Positions 35,491-45,386 of a stretch of DNA of 64,000 bases are shown one piece after another (position 1 is the first letter of the stretch; each line of letters begins with the position of its first letter). The stretch lies in assembly GCF_900230185.1 (NCBI RefSeq), contig NZ_OCSR01000001.1:62001-126000 (forward strand). The letters run 5' to 3'. The translations under genes and the position numbers were made by a program. This DNA is from Burkholderia sp. OK233. GTDB taxonomy: Bacteria > Pseudomonadota > Gammaproteobacteria > Burkholderiales > Burkholderiaceae. Under the pieces are notes generated by a model. The model made no database searches. It had not been told where the DNA came from and saw only the letters and a program-made list of their open reading frames with translations.

Positions 35491-35563
35491 TGCGCAAATT
35501 GTTGAGCCTGCCCGGTAGGGGCGGTAACCCATCCATGGATCAGTTTTGCACTGGAGGTCGGCC
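35185..35563. other. No supported gene; flank of the duplication
   Basis: The first 30 bases are the former signal-peptide start of the PRC-barrel gene (ACG at 35214). The next 270 bases match copy A of the segmental duplication and are non-coding. The right end holds the GGAGG of the CsbD gene. Confidence 0.5.
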
Positions 35564-35752
35564 ATGAACAAGGATCAGGTCAAGGGGACGGCGGAGAAGG
35601 TCAAGGGCAAGGTGAATGAGGCGGTTGGACACGCAACGGGCAATACGAAACAGGAAGTCAAGGGCGATGTCCAGCAAGCGGCGGGCGAAGCACGGAAGAA
35701 GGCGGGCGATGTCAAGGAGGCCGTCAAGGATACGCCCCGGAAGCCCGTCTGA
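35564..35752 (+). CDS. CsbD family protein
   Basis: A 62-residue, highly charged, Lys/Glu-rich helical protein: NKDQVKGTAEKVKGKVNEAV (residues 2-21), GNTKQEVKGDVQQAAGEARK (about 26-45). This is the CsbD signature (two amphipathic 11-mer-like repeats); CsbD is a general-stress protein of Bacillus and is induced by stress in many proteobacteria, with no known biochemical role. GGAGG (35553-35557) precedes the ATG. Confidence 0.9.
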   Translation: MNKDQVKGTAEKVKGKVNEAVGHATGNTKQEVKGDVQQAAGEARKKAGDVKEAVKDTPRKPV

Positions 35753-35909
35753 AAAGAGGGTCCTCAGACAGGTCAGGACCGCGCTCAGGACGGCGTTCTG
35801 ATCTGTCGATGCGCGGGCCAACGTACAGTTTCGCTGGCCCGTTTCCGTTTCTCCTGTCGCGTCCTTATACGCGCACGGTCTGCGCGAAGTACCTGAACGG
35901 AGTTGCCAG

Positions 35910-36974
35910 ATGCGTATCGCGCAGATTGCGCCGTTGCATGAAGCGGTGCCGCCGAAGCTCTACGGCGGCACGGAACGCGTGGTGTCGTACCTCACCGAGG
36001 CACTGGTCGGGCTGGGACACGACGTCACCCTGTTCGCAAGCGGTGACTCACGGACAGGCGCGCATCTCGAAGCCGCCTGGCCGCACGCCCTGCGGCTCGA
36101 TCCTGGAATCTCCGATACGTTTGCCCCGCACCTGTTGCTGCTCGAGAAGGTGCGGCGCGTCGCCCATACGTTTGACGTCCTGCATTTCCATCTGAGCTAT
36201 TTGCCGTTCCCGACGTTTTCGCAGCTCGTCGTGCCGTTCGTGACCACGCTGCACGGGCGTCTCGATCTGCCGGAACTGCAGCCGGTGTTCGACATGTTCC
36301 CGCAGGCGCCGGTCGTATCGATTTCAGATTCGCAGCGGGTCCCGTTGCCGCACGCGAACTGGCTCGACACCGTCTATCACGGTCTGCCGGAAAAGCTGCT
36401 GACGCCACAGTCTTCGGCACAACCGCGATATCTGGCTTTCCTCGGCCGGATCTGTGCTGAAAAACGTGTTGATCTCGCCATCGAGATCGCCGCCCGCGCC
36501 GGACTGCCGCTGAAGATTGCGGCGAAGGTGGACAGGGCCGACGAAGCGTACTTCCGGGACGTGATCCAGCCGCTGCTGTCGCAGCCGCATGTCGAATTCA
36601 TCGGCGAGATCGATGACGCGCAGAAATCCGGATTCCTCTCGGGCGCCCGCGCGCTGCTGTTCCCGATCGACTGGTCCGAGCCATTTGGCCTGGTGATGAT
36701 CGAGGCGATGGCATGTGGCACGCCCGTCATTGCGTTCAATCGGGGCTCGGTACCGGAAGTGATTTCACACGGTGTGACAGGCTATATCGTCGATGATGTG
36801 ACAGGAGCGGTCGATGCCGTGACACGCCTCGACATGCTGTCCCGAACGGAAATCCGTGCGGCCTTCGTGCACCGCTTCACCGCCAGGGCCATGGCACAGC
36901 ATTACATGAGCATCTATACAGCGCTCGTCCAGACAGCAGGATCGCCGGCATTACGTCAGGCCGTCGTCGGGTGA
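35910..36974 (+). CDS. Family 4 glycosyltransferase
   Basis: A 354-residue GT-B glycosyltransferase: MRIAQIAPLHEAVPPKLYGG (N-terminal loop), YGGTERVVSYLTEALVGLGH (residues about 18-37), TLHGRLDLPELQPVFDMFPQ, then AFLGRICAEKRVDLAIEIAA (about 172-191), LFPIDWSEPFGLVMIEAMAC and GTPVIAFNRGSVPEVISHGV near the C-terminus with the E-x7-E motif (EPFGLVMIE). GGAG lies before ATG 35910. The substrate is unknown. Its C-terminal part is duplicated at 28035-28279. Confidence 0.9.
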   Translation: MRIAQIAPLHEAVPPKLYGGTERVVSYLTEALVGLGHDVTLFASGDSRTGAHLEAAWPHALRLDPGISDTFAPHLLLLEKVRRVAHTFDVLHFHLSYLPFPTFSQLVVPFVTTLHGRLDLPELQPVFDMFPQAPVVSISDSQRVPLPHANWLDTVYHGLPEKLLTPQSSAQPRYLAFLGRICAEKRVDLAIEIAARAGLPLKIAAKVDRADEAYFRDVIQPLLSQPHVEFIGEIDDAQKSGFLSGARALLFPIDWSEPFGLVMIEAMACGTPVIAFNRGSVPEVISHGVTGYIVDDVTGAVDAVTRLDMLSRTEIRAAFVHRFTARAMAQHYMSIYTALVQTAGSPALRQAVVG

Positions 36975-36996
36975 CCGGACGGGGAATGCCATCGCC

Positions 36997-37016
36997 CCGG
37001 ACCGTTACTGGTCCGG
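36997..37016. terminator. Hairpin between convergent genes
   Basis: CCGGACC (36997-37003), a loop of GTTACT, and GGTCCGG (37010-37016) form a perfect 7-bp stem in the 59-base gap between two convergent genes. There is no T-tract, so it may be a weak or Rho-assisted terminator serving both strands. Confidence 0.4.
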
Positions 37017-37033
37017 CCGTGCCGCGCCTGCCG

Positions 37034-37408
37034 TCAGTAGATCGGAAACACGAAGTCCGGCGTCGGCGTAAAACGGATGCCGGAGCCCGGACAGATGACG
37101 CGCCCCCTGACGGCGACCCGCTGCCCCAGATAAGGCAGCAGAAGCAAAGGGTCCGGCGCGCCAGCCTTGCCGAGCACGATGTCGGTCACGACCCTGTCGT
37201 TGCACGGCGAGGTTGACGGACGGTCCAGCCGGAGCGACGTATGGTCGCCCGGTGCGTACTGCCCGTTGCCCCGCTGGATCGTACCGGTGATCCAGATCTC
37301 CTGTTGCGACGGCAACGTTTTCAGGGGTGGCTCAGCGGCCACCGCGGCAGCCACTGAGCCGGCGGCCAGAACGGCCGACGCCAGCAGTGCCTGTGAGCGT
37401 TTTTTCAT
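37034..37408 (-). CDS. Small secreted protein, unknown function
   Basis: A 124-residue protein with a Sec signal peptide (KKRSQALLASAVLAAGSVAA, cleavage after AVAA near residue 24). The mature part is compact with several beta strands: EIWITGTIQRGNGQYAPGDH (about 38-57) and QRVAVRGRVICPGSGIRFTP (about 94-113). It has two Cys that could form a disulfide. GGGAGG precedes the ATG. The TGTI/VRGRV repeats resemble small OB-like periplasmic proteins (DUF4431-like), but I do not claim a family. Confidence 0.55.
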   Translation of the reverse strand: MKKRSQALLASAVLAAGSVAAAVAAEPPLKTLPSQQEIWITGTIQRGNGQYAPGDHTSLRLDRPSTSPCNDRVVTDIVLGKAGAPDPLLLLPYLGQRVAVRGRVICPGSGIRFTPTPDFVFPIY

Positions 37409-37505
37409 GATTTGGCCTCCCATCTGGCGTGATGGTTTCGATCCAGGGCGTGGCCGGCGCACTACTTCGGAACGACCGCTGCGCCTCAGCGCCATCGCCC
37501 GACGG

Positions 37506-37889
37506 TCACTGGATTGGCGGCACAACGCCCAGTTTCTCGGCCAGCATGCGCTCATACACGCCGAAGTGCAGGTCGACTTCCTCCTGACTGACCGTCGTCA
37601 CCGTGATGTTCAGCTGCTCCGGCAGCAGGCCGAGTACCAGCGCGATCGCTGCTTCCAGGTGCGGCGCACAAACGCGGTCTTCCATCAGGGTGGTGCCGAC
37701 GGCGATATCGTAGGTCTGTTCCTGCTGGAAGACGATCTCGACCAGCCGCGCGCGCGCACTCATGTTGTTGTCGATGGCGAGCCTCACGACCTCTGCCACG
37801 CTTCGCATCGTTTCAGTCGGAAAGCCTCTCGACGAGCGCAGCCTGACGCGGTGCCTGCCCAGCGTCAGCCAGTCCGAATTGAATTCCAT
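37506..37889 (-). CDS. Hypothetical soluble protein
   Basis: A 127-residue protein with GGAGGAGGAGG-type purine run before ATG 37889. It has mixed helix and strand content (RGFPTETMRSVAEVVRLAID at about 23-42, HLEAAIALVLGLLPEQLNIT at about 79-98). Recognisable relatives, if any, would be in Burkholderiaceae; I see no known domain. It is transcribed away from the Hsp20 genes, with the sHSP promoter between them. Confidence 0.5.
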   Translation of the reverse strand: MEFNSDWLTLGRHRVRLRSSRGFPTETMRSVAEVVRLAIDNNMSARARLVEIVFQQEQTYDIAVGTTLMEDRVCAPHLEAAIALVLGLLPEQLNITVTTVSQEEVDLHFGVYERMLAEKLGVVPPIQ

Positions 37890-37977
37890 GGTGTCCTCCT
37901 CCTCCTGGCCATTGCAATGCATCGCGAACTATAGTGGCCGGCAGCCGGTTTTCAAGACCGGAATTTCACCATTACCC

Positions 37978-38005
37978 CTTGAAATTTTCACTGTAGCGTC
38001 TATCT
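37978..38005 (+). promoter_or_regulatory. Putative sigma-32 heat-shock promoter of the Hsp20 genes
   Basis: CTTGAAA at 37978-37984 is a perfect sigma-32 -35 element. Fourteen bases later comes TCTATCT (37999-38005), a partial match to CCCATNT. A related CTTGAAA with the same spacing occurs at 40227 before the small Hsp20-like frame. It lies 135 bases upstream of the first Hsp20 start. Confidence 0.5.
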
Positions 38006-38139
38006 TGGATTTCGCTCAGGCAGACGCGCTGGCGGTATCAGGCGCGCTGCGTGTTTCGATTTGTTTGCCAGCAGCTGGCAGGCGGACTGGAGCGCGTAGG
38101 CCCGTTCGCCTCCATGCTGCATTCAAGGAGGATACGACC

Positions 38140-38580
38140 ATGAGTGAACTCTATTCCGGAACCGACCTGTTCAGCGAGTTTGACCGTCTGCAGCAACAGA
38201 TGGCGAGCCTGTTCGGCGGCTTCCCGTCCAGCATCCGCGCCGGCCGCCTCGGCGCCTTCCCGCAGGTCAACATTGGTACGACCGACGATTCGATCGAGAT
38301 CGTCGCGTTTGCACCCGGTATCAGCGCTGCCGGACTCGACGTGTCGATCGACAAGGGGCTGCTGACGATCAGCGGCGAGCGCAAGCCGGCGCGGGTCAAC
38401 GACGGTGACGAAACCCGCACCTATGCGCGGGAGCGCTTTGCCGGCGCGTTCCGCCGCGTGATCGAACTGCCGCAGAATGCCGACCCCGACAAGGTGCAGG
38501 CGCGCTACACCAACGGCTGCCTGTCGATTACCGTCGGCAAGCGCGAAGCGTCGAAGCCGCGGGCCATCACCGTCCAGTAA
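38140..38580 (+). CDS. Hsp20/alpha-crystallin small heat shock protein (first copy)
   Basis: A 146-residue sHSP. A short N-terminal arm (LFSEFDRLQQQMASLFGGFP) precedes the alpha-crystallin domain: AFPQVNIGTTDDSIEIVAFA (about 42-61), PGISAAGLDVSIDKGLLTIS, RTYARERFAGAFRRVIELPQ and NADPDKVQARYTNGCLSITV with the A-x-N-G-x-L-type motif. sHSPs bind unfolding proteins in an ATP-independent way for later rescue by DnaK. The ATG at 38140 follows AAGGAGG. It is the first of three sHSP genes on the plus strand, 23 bases before the next. Confidence 0.9.
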   Translation: MSELYSGTDLFSEFDRLQQQMASLFGGFPSSIRAGRLGAFPQVNIGTTDDSIEIVAFAPGISAAGLDVSIDKGLLTISGERKPARVNDGDETRTYARERFAGAFRRVIELPQNADPDKVQARYTNGCLSITVGKREASKPRAITVQ

Positions 38581-38603
38581 CGCAGTCATTCAAGGAGCAA
38601 GCC

Positions 38604-39011
38604 ATGAACGACAGGACACAGGTTGCTGAACGCGACCAGAAACCGGTAGCACGACGCGAGGGCGACCAGCCGGCACGACGGATGACGATCACGCCAGCCG
38701 TCGACATTTTTGAGGACAGCCAGGGTATCACGCTGTGGGCGGACCTGCCGGGCGTCACAAAGGACAAACTCGACGTGAAGGTGCACGACGGCAATCTTTA
38801 TATCGAAGCCGAGGCGGTCGTGCCGACCCCCGCCGGTCTTCGGCTGCAGCACGCCGAAATCCGTGAACCGCATTTCGCGCGGGCGTTCTCGCTGAGCCCG
38901 GATTTCGACACATCGAAGATCGACGCGAACCTGCAGGACGGCGTGCTGAAGCTGACCATTCCGCGCCGTGACGAAGCAAGGCCGCGACGCATCGAGGTGC
39001 GGACGAATTGA
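38604..39011 (+). CDS. Hsp20/alpha-crystallin small heat shock protein (second copy)
   Basis: A 135-residue sHSP: MTITPAVDIFEDSQGITLWA (residues 27-46), DLPGVTKDKLDVKVHDGNLY, then the strand region with PHFARAFSLSPDFDTSKIDA and LQDGVLKLTIPRRDEARPRR. It begins 23 bases after the first sHSP, with AAGGAGC before ATG 38604, so it is translated from the same transcript. The paralogue at 46108-46515 is in the inverted repeat and differs at a handful of residues, mainly in the N-terminal arm. Confidence 0.9.
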   Translation: MNDRTQVAERDQKPVARREGDQPARRMTITPAVDIFEDSQGITLWADLPGVTKDKLDVKVHDGNLYIEAEAVVPTPAGLRLQHAEIREPHFARAFSLSPDFDTSKIDANLQDGVLKLTIPRRDEARPRRIEVRTN

Positions 39012-39336
39012 GCCCTGAAGACCAGCAATGGCGACAGGAGACAAACCGGTGGCGGCCGCGAGGTCGCCGCCGCCCCGCTCGCGGAGGCGCGCTGCCCGGC
39101 TGCTGGCCGCCTGGCATCGGCTGCGTCAGGCCGAGCGGTAGCTGGCCGCTACTGAGGTGCGGCACGACGCCCCGCCGCATGCCGTCAGGCTGACTGCAAA
39201 CGGTGTAGTCGCGAGCGCTGACGCCAGGCGACGGCGGCCGCCCGGGGGAACAGTCCAGGGACGTCAGCCAAAGCGTTGCAGTGTGAGTGCAATGACGGAT
39301 ATCCGGTTTTCCTGTCAGACCGTCGAGGAGGATACG
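39012..39336. other. Spacer between Hsp20 genes
   Basis: About 325 bases with no gene. The right inverted-repeat arm has the same spacer shortened to 157 bases by a deletion, between GGTCGCC and a run of G before GTCCAGGG. Ends in the GAGGAG of the third Hsp20 gene. Confidence 0.6.
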
Positions 39337-39900
39337 ATGAACACCGACCTGAAAAAGTGGAACCCTTTCAAATTTCTTCGCGGGTCAGGGCGCAAACCCG
39401 ATGGGGACAGCCCGCAGAGTCAGCCAGCCAGCGAACCGTCGCGCGTTCCGTGGCCTGACATTCAGCGACTTTTTCCGCGCGATCCGTGGCGTGCCATGGA
39501 GGATTTCTTTCACGATCCGTTTGCAGGCAGGGGCGTGCTTGAACGATGGTTTGGCGACTTCAGTTCATCGCGGTTCCAGCCGCGTATTGACGTGGTCGAC
39601 GAGGGGAAGGTACTGCGCGTGACGGTCGAGTTGCCAGGCATGGAGCGGCAGGACCTGAACATCAGCGTAGAGGATGGAGATCTGGTGTTGCGCGGCGAGA
39701 AAAAACAGGACGTGCACAGCGAGGAAGACGGCTGCTACCGGCTTGAGCGCGCGTACGGGGCCTTCACGCGCACGATCCCGATGCCGGAAAACGCGGATCC
39801 CGATCACGCGCTCGCAAAGTTTGACAGGGGCGTGCTTACGTTGACCGTGCCCAAACAGGAGCCGCCGCGTTCCGCGAGCCGCACGATCGATATTGGCTAG
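39337..39900 (+). CDS. Hsp20/alpha-crystallin small heat shock protein (third copy)
   Basis: A 187-residue sHSP with a longer N-terminal arm (residues 1-75, including RLFPRDPWRAMEDFFHDPFA) and a standard alpha-crystallin domain: FQPRIDVVDEGKVLRVTVEL (about 80-99), PGMERQDLNISVEDGDLVLR, ERAYGAFTRTIPMPENADPD and FDRGVLTLTVPKQEPP. GAGGAG precedes ATG 39337. The protein is identical to that encoded in the inverted arm (45387-45950), and even the antisense frames match, so the DNA is nearly or fully identical. A tRNA-Lys gene follows 49 bases later. Confidence 0.9.
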   Translation: MNTDLKKWNPFKFLRGSGRKPDGDSPQSQPASEPSRVPWPDIQRLFPRDPWRAMEDFFHDPFAGRGVLERWFGDFSSSRFQPRIDVVDEGKVLRVTVELPGMERQDLNISVEDGDLVLRGEKKQDVHSEEDGCYRLERAYGAFTRTIPMPENADPDHALAKFDRGVLTLTVPKQEPPRSASRTIDIG

Positions 39901-39949
39901 CATTGGGCGGTGACGGGGCGCCTGCCGGGTGAATGAATGGCAGTAGTCT

Positions 39950-40022
39950 GGGTCGTTAGCTCAACAGGTAGAGCAGCGGACTTTTAATCCGTTGGTCACA
40001 GGTTCGAATCCAGTACGGCCCA
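39950..40022 (+). tRNA. tRNA-Lys (TTT)
   Basis: Folds as a 73-nt tRNA: acceptor GGGTCGT (39950-39956) pairs with ACGGCCC (40015-40021), with discriminator A. The D arm is AGCTCAACAGGTAGAGC, the anticodon loop CTTTTAA gives TTT, and the T arm has GGTTCGAATCC. CCA is not encoded. An identical gene lies on the minus strand at 45265-45337. Confidence 0.95.
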
Positions 40023-40394
40023 CAACGCACAACGCAGCCGGGCCTCATCCTCATAGCGCCCGGTTTGCACGCTATACCGGGCCAGCCCCGGTGTCATCCG
40101 GACGGCTGGATCCTGTACGCATCGGTCAAACCGAAAGGGGCGTTCATCCCGTTGCTCACGGTTAGTCGCCATCCTGTGATCGGGAGCGCGAACGCAGATC
40201 CGTGTGTTTGGGGGCACGCTGTCGGGAACTTGAAATTTTTATTCCGTAAACCTAAGTTATATCCAGTTCAGCCGGTGTGCCCGACGACGGATCCTGTCGC
40301 ACACTGCGTGTTTCGATCTGTTTGCCCGCAGCACGGCAGGCGGACTGGGGCGCGCAAGCCCGTTCGCCTCCTTGCTGCGTCGAAGGAGAAGATG
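40023..40394. other. Leader and promoter region copied from the Hsp20 operon
   Basis: Begins at the tRNA end. Positions about 40290-40394 match the leader of the first Hsp20 gene (38031-38140), including GCGTGTTTCGAT and GGCGGACTGG segments, and a CTTGAAA -35-like element at 40227-40233 has the same position relative to a 14-base spacer. No coding gene before 40395. Confidence 0.6.
40227..40254 (+). promoter_or_regulatory. Putative sigma-32-like promoter (second copy)
   Basis: CTTGAAA (40227-40233), then 14 bases and ACCTAAG (40248-40254), which matches the -10 consensus poorly. The -35 and the spacing match the element at 37978. It precedes the small Hsp20-derived frame at 40395. Confidence 0.35.
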
Positions 40395-40577
40395 ATGAGC
40401 GACCTTCATTCCGGCTCGGGCCATTCCAGACTGTTTGAACCTCTCCACCGCAAGATGACCGCATGGTCTGGCGCTATTGTGCCGCGGCTTAAGCGCGCCT
40501 GTCGCGCATTGCCGGACAAAGTCGGCGCTGCGTGGTCGACGGTTCGACGCAGGGCGTTGCCCTCCGGGCGGCATTGA
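40395..40577 (+). CDS. Small ORF with Hsp20-derived leader and N-terminus
   Basis: A 60-residue product starting MSDLHSGSGHSRLFEPLHRK, which follows the N-terminus of the first Hsp20 protein (MSELYSGTDLFSEFDRLQQQ) at several positions and then diverges into a basic, alpha-crystallin-free tail (about residues 25-60). AAGGAG lies before the start. It has the same duplicated leader as the Hsp20 operon. Either a decayed Hsp20 copy or a new small gene using a captured heat-shock leader. Confidence 0.45.
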   Translation: MSDLHSGSGHSRLFEPLHRKMTAWSGAIVPRLKRACRALPDKVGAAWSTVRRRALPSGRH

Positions 40578-40613
40578 ACAAGACGGCCGTATGCCGCTTT
40601 CAAGGAGGGCATC

Positions 40614-41138
40614 ATGGAACTTCACATGCATTCGCACCATTTCTCCCGCCGCATGCCTGACTGGCCCGCAGCGGTCATTGGCGGCTGCGTGGCAGGCGCG
40701 ATTTTTCTGGTGATCGAACTGTTTGCCATGCGGGTTGTAGGACAAAGCGTATGGGCAACGCCGCGAATGGTCGCGGCGATCGTGATGGGCCGCGGCGTGC
40801 TCGCACACCCGGCTGCGTTCGCGCCGGGCGTCATGCTGGTGGCCCTGGTTACGCACTTCGCACTGTCGATCCTCTTCGCTGTAATTCTGGCGGTGATCAT
40901 GGCGCCATTCAGCCTTGATTCAAGCGTTGAAATGGCCTCGCTGGTGGGCGTAGTGTTCGGGGGCGTCGTGTACATGGTCAATTTCTACGGCATGACCCGG
41001 TTTTTTCCGTGGTTCGCCGACGCCGGAAGCTGGGTGAGTTTCGTCTCTCATATCGTGTTCGGGCTGGCGGCGGCTGACACGTACGTGAGCCTGGAAAGAG
41101 AGGCATCAGACGCCGGTGGACCGGCGAGGGCTGGCTGA
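40614..41138 (+). CDS. Four-TM membrane protein, unknown function
   Basis: A 174-residue protein with four predicted membrane segments: PAAVIGGCVAGAIFLVIELF (residues about 18-37), the second near 50-75 (including PGVMLVALVTHFALSILFAV), the third near 105-125 (MASLVGVVFGGVVYMVNFYG) and the fourth near 140-158 (WVSFVSHIVFGLAAADTYVS). GGAGG precedes the ATG at 40614. It starts 36 bases after the small Hsp20-like frame. No domain recognised; small 4-TM proteins are common in stress islands. Confidence 0.6.
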   Translation: MELHMHSHHFSRRMPDWPAAVIGGCVAGAIFLVIELFAMRVVGQSVWATPRMVAAIVMGRGVLAHPAAFAPGVMLVALVTHFALSILFAVILAVIMAPFSLDSSVEMASLVGVVFGGVVYMVNFYGMTRFFPWFADAGSWVSFVSHIVFGLAAADTYVSLEREASDAGGPARAG

Positions 41139-41221
41139 CTCCATCACGTTGCGGCGCATCGCGATGCAGGGTTGTGCGTGGCGATGCACCCGGCGAGTGC
41201 TGCTGGCCGGGCCCGGGTTCC

Positions 41222-41249
41222 TTGAATTTTTCGTATCTGTTTTTATAGT
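41222..41249 (+). promoter_or_regulatory. Putative sigma-70 promoter of the HPF-sigma fusion gene
   Basis: TTGAAT at 41222-41227, 16 bases, then TATAGT (41244-41249). It is in the 304-base gap before the HPF-like/sigma-like gene, which otherwise contains no supported coding frame, and would give a leader of about 185 bases. Confidence 0.45.
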
Positions 41250-41442
41250 GTGTGTTGCCAGTTCCGGCATGCGGAGATGGGGCGAAGCAGGCCAGTTCTG
41301 GAGCAAACGGCGAAGCCGGCTGGCGGTACGCTGGATATCGCAGGACCAGGGTTGGCTGTGGAAGCCAGACTTCCATGACACGCACCTGGGCAAGGACCGG
41401 CTACCTCCCGTGAGGTGGCCACTGGAACACGTGCAGGTTGCC

Positions 41443-42552
41443 ATGAAGACGGCGATCAGTTACCGCAACGTTTCGAAGCTTTCCCGGCCCGATCTCGATG
41501 GCTTGGTCGGCAGGCTCGTCAAACGTCACCTCCAGCAACATCTGTCGCACTTCCCGACGGAGCTTGTCCGACTGCGTCCGACCCTGGAAAGAACCCGCCA
41601 TCGCGGCCTCTCTCGCGTCAGGCTCCGGCTGGGATTGCCAGGCGCGACGCTCGCCAGCGCGGACGAGTCGCCCGAGCTGGACATGGCCATCGAACTAGCC
41701 ATCCGGGAACTGGAGCGGCAGCTCGAGCGGCACATCTCGCATCTGCGCCACGAAGACAGCTGGCGGCGCAAGGAGCGACGCCCCGGGTTGCGGCAGCTCA
41801 AGGTGACGCAGGCCGGTCGTGCCGACGCAGAGCTGACGCGATTCAGCGAGCTCGTCGGCCCGCTCCTTCCTGCGCTCAGGCGCTTCATGCAGCGTGAACT
41901 CGCCTATCTGCAGGCGCGGGGCGATCTCGCACCGGGCGAGCCCACCGTCGACGAGGCGCTTGCCCGCGCCTGCGAAAGACTGCAGCAGCGTCCCCGCAGG
42001 CTCGAACCGATGCAGTGGCTCTACCAGATTGCAATCGACCTGCTCGCCGAGGAAGTGACCCGTCGCCAGACCGGGGACGGCCGCTGGATTTCCCTGGAGG
42101 ACCGGCTGCCTGTGCAATTGCGTGAACAACCGGAAGACGGGGACGAAATCCGGTTTGAATACTGGCAGCCCGACGAAGTCCTGCGGCTCGAAGACGTGTT
42201 GCCGGCGCCCGACGGTACGCCTGAGGAGGCGGTGAGCGCCAGGGAGATGCGCCAGCTTGCGACGACCCTCCTTGCGGAGCTGCCCGGGCCATGGCGCCGG
42301 GCAGTGGTGCTGTGCTGGCTGGAAGCGCTGCCGCCCCTCGCCGCCGCGCAGGTCCTCGGCGTCCCCGTGCAGGAACTCGAGCGCTGGCTCATGAACGCCG
42401 ACGCCTTTCTCAAGGCCAGACTCGGCGACCTGCGGCTCACGCCGCTGGCGTCTGGCGAGGACGCAGATTACATCGTGCCGGGCGCACTGCCGCCGGCCTC
42501 CAGTCTGGACCGGGATTTTGATGACGTGACGCGGGGCGACGCGCCCCCGTAA
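41443..42552 (+). CDS. HPF/RaiA-like domain fused to a sigma-70-like C-terminal part
   Basis: A 369-residue protein. Residues 1-115 look like an HPF/RaiA (S30AE) domain: ISYRNVSKLSRPDLDGLVGR, then SRVRLRLGLPGATLASADES and LDMAIELAIRELERQLERHI, which carries the family's basic helix. Residues 130-350 resemble a sigma-70-type factor: PLLPALRRFMQRELAYLQAR, LARACERLQQRPRRLEPMQW (region 2-like) and GPWRRAVVLCWLEALPPLAA, AQVLGVPVQELERWLMNADA (region 4 helix-turn-helix). ATG 41443 has only a weak site. HPF-type proteins hibernate ribosomes; the fusion to a sigma-like part is unusual. It precedes dnaK. Confidence 0.65.
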   Translation: MKTAISYRNVSKLSRPDLDGLVGRLVKRHLQQHLSHFPTELVRLRPTLERTRHRGLSRVRLRLGLPGATLASADESPELDMAIELAIRELERQLERHISHLRHEDSWRRKERRPGLRQLKVTQAGRADAELTRFSELVGPLLPALRRFMQRELAYLQARGDLAPGEPTVDEALARACERLQQRPRRLEPMQWLYQIAIDLLAEEVTRRQTGDGRWISLEDRLPVQLREQPEDGDEIRFEYWQPDEVLRLEDVLPAPDGTPEEAVSAREMRQLATTLLAELPGPWRRAVVLCWLEALPPLAAAQVLGVPVQELERWLMNADAFLKARLGDLRLTPLASGEDADYIVPGALPPASSLDRDFDDVTRGDAPP

Positions 42553-42672
42553 GGACTGGATGGAACCAGGTATCCGTACAGGTCCGAACCCGCGCCAGCG
42601 CGCTGTCGTATGCCAAGGTCAGGGTCATTCACGGGCATCCCCGAACGCAATCGAGCGAGGCGAGCGAACATC

Positions 42673-44634
<1,962 letters not shown>

Positions 44635-44840
44635 CAGAGCGGTAAGCCGCGGCAGCGTCTCACGAGGCCGGGTTTGGGCGCCATATTGCCTGAGCCGGCT
44701 GTTTGCCCGTAAGCATGGGTATCGCGGGCCCTGCGGATTGTCCGGTACGTTGGGGAACGGCCCACACCGTCGGCCGCCGGGGATTTGCGGCATTAACGTT
44801 ATTAACGGGGCAATTCAACGGGCCAGTTTAATGGGCCAGT

Positions 44841-45164
44841 TCAACGCTCCAGCAGACCAAACTTTTCCTTGACGTCCTTGAACCGGTCCGTTTCCGCGAG
44901 CGGCGCCTTCGTCTTCGTAATGCCCGGCCATTTCCGCGCCAGGTCCGCATTCAGTCTGATGAAATGCTGCTGGTCGCGAGGGACATCTTCTTCAGCATAG
45001 ATCTCGTTCACGGGGCATTCTGCGACGCATACGGCGCAGTCGACGCATTCGTCCGGGTCGATCGCAAGAAAATTCGGACCTTCACGGAAGCAATCCACCG
45101 GGCACACGTCGACGCAATCGGCATAGCGACACTGGATGCAGCTTTCGGTCACAACGTGAGTCAT
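44841..45164 (-). CDS. fdxA: 7Fe ferredoxin (FdxA type)
   Basis: A 107-residue ferredoxin. CIQCRYADCVDVCPVDCF (residues about 9-26) carries the 3Fe-4S and one 4Fe-4S ligands, CVDCAVCVAECPVNEI (about 40-55) the other cysteines, followed by RDQQHFIRLNADLARKWPGI and a 30-residue tail, as in FdxA-type 7Fe ferredoxins. GGAGG precedes ATG 45164. It is an electron carrier; no partner is near, but the pairing with a stress cluster is common. The tRNA-Lys of the right inverted arm is 100 bases upstream. Confidence 0.9.
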   Translation of the reverse strand: MTHVVTESCIQCRYADCVDVCPVDCFREGPNFLAIDPDECVDCAVCVAECPVNEIYAEEDVPRDQQHFIRLNADLARKWPGITKTKAPLAETDRFKDVKEKFGLLER

Positions 45165-45264
45165 TCCGCCTCCTGCAGCGTTCGCGGCGGCGGCCGGTGC
45201 AGTTGCATAGGCCAAACCTGTTGGCTGCCCAAATCTACAACCGCACGGCACGGTGCCAGGGAAA

Positions 45265-45337
45265 TGGGCCGTACTGGATTCGAACCTGTGACCAACGGAT
45301 TAAAAGTCCGCTGCTCTACCTGTTGAGCTAACGACCC
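45265..45337 (-). tRNA. tRNA-Lys (TTT), inverted copy
   Basis: Same 73-nt sequence as 39950-40022 on the opposite strand, with anticodon TTT. The 3' end of the tRNA is the exact border of the inverted repeat. No integrase gene is near either copy. Confidence 0.95.
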
Positions 45338-45386
45338 AGACTACTGCCATTCATTCACCCGGCAGGCGCCCCGTCACCGCCCAATG

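Larger units (their letters stand above)
38549..40022. repeat. Left arm of large inverted repeat (Hsp20 x2 + tRNA-Lys)
   Basis: Runs from the last codons of the first Hsp20 gene to the 3' end of tRNA-Lys. The right arm (45265-46578) carries the same genes in inverse order. Sequence is essentially identical from the third Hsp20 gene to the tRNA end, diverges moderately in the second Hsp20 gene, and stops matching exactly at the tRNA 3' end. The arms enclose about 5.2 kb. Confidence 0.85.
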
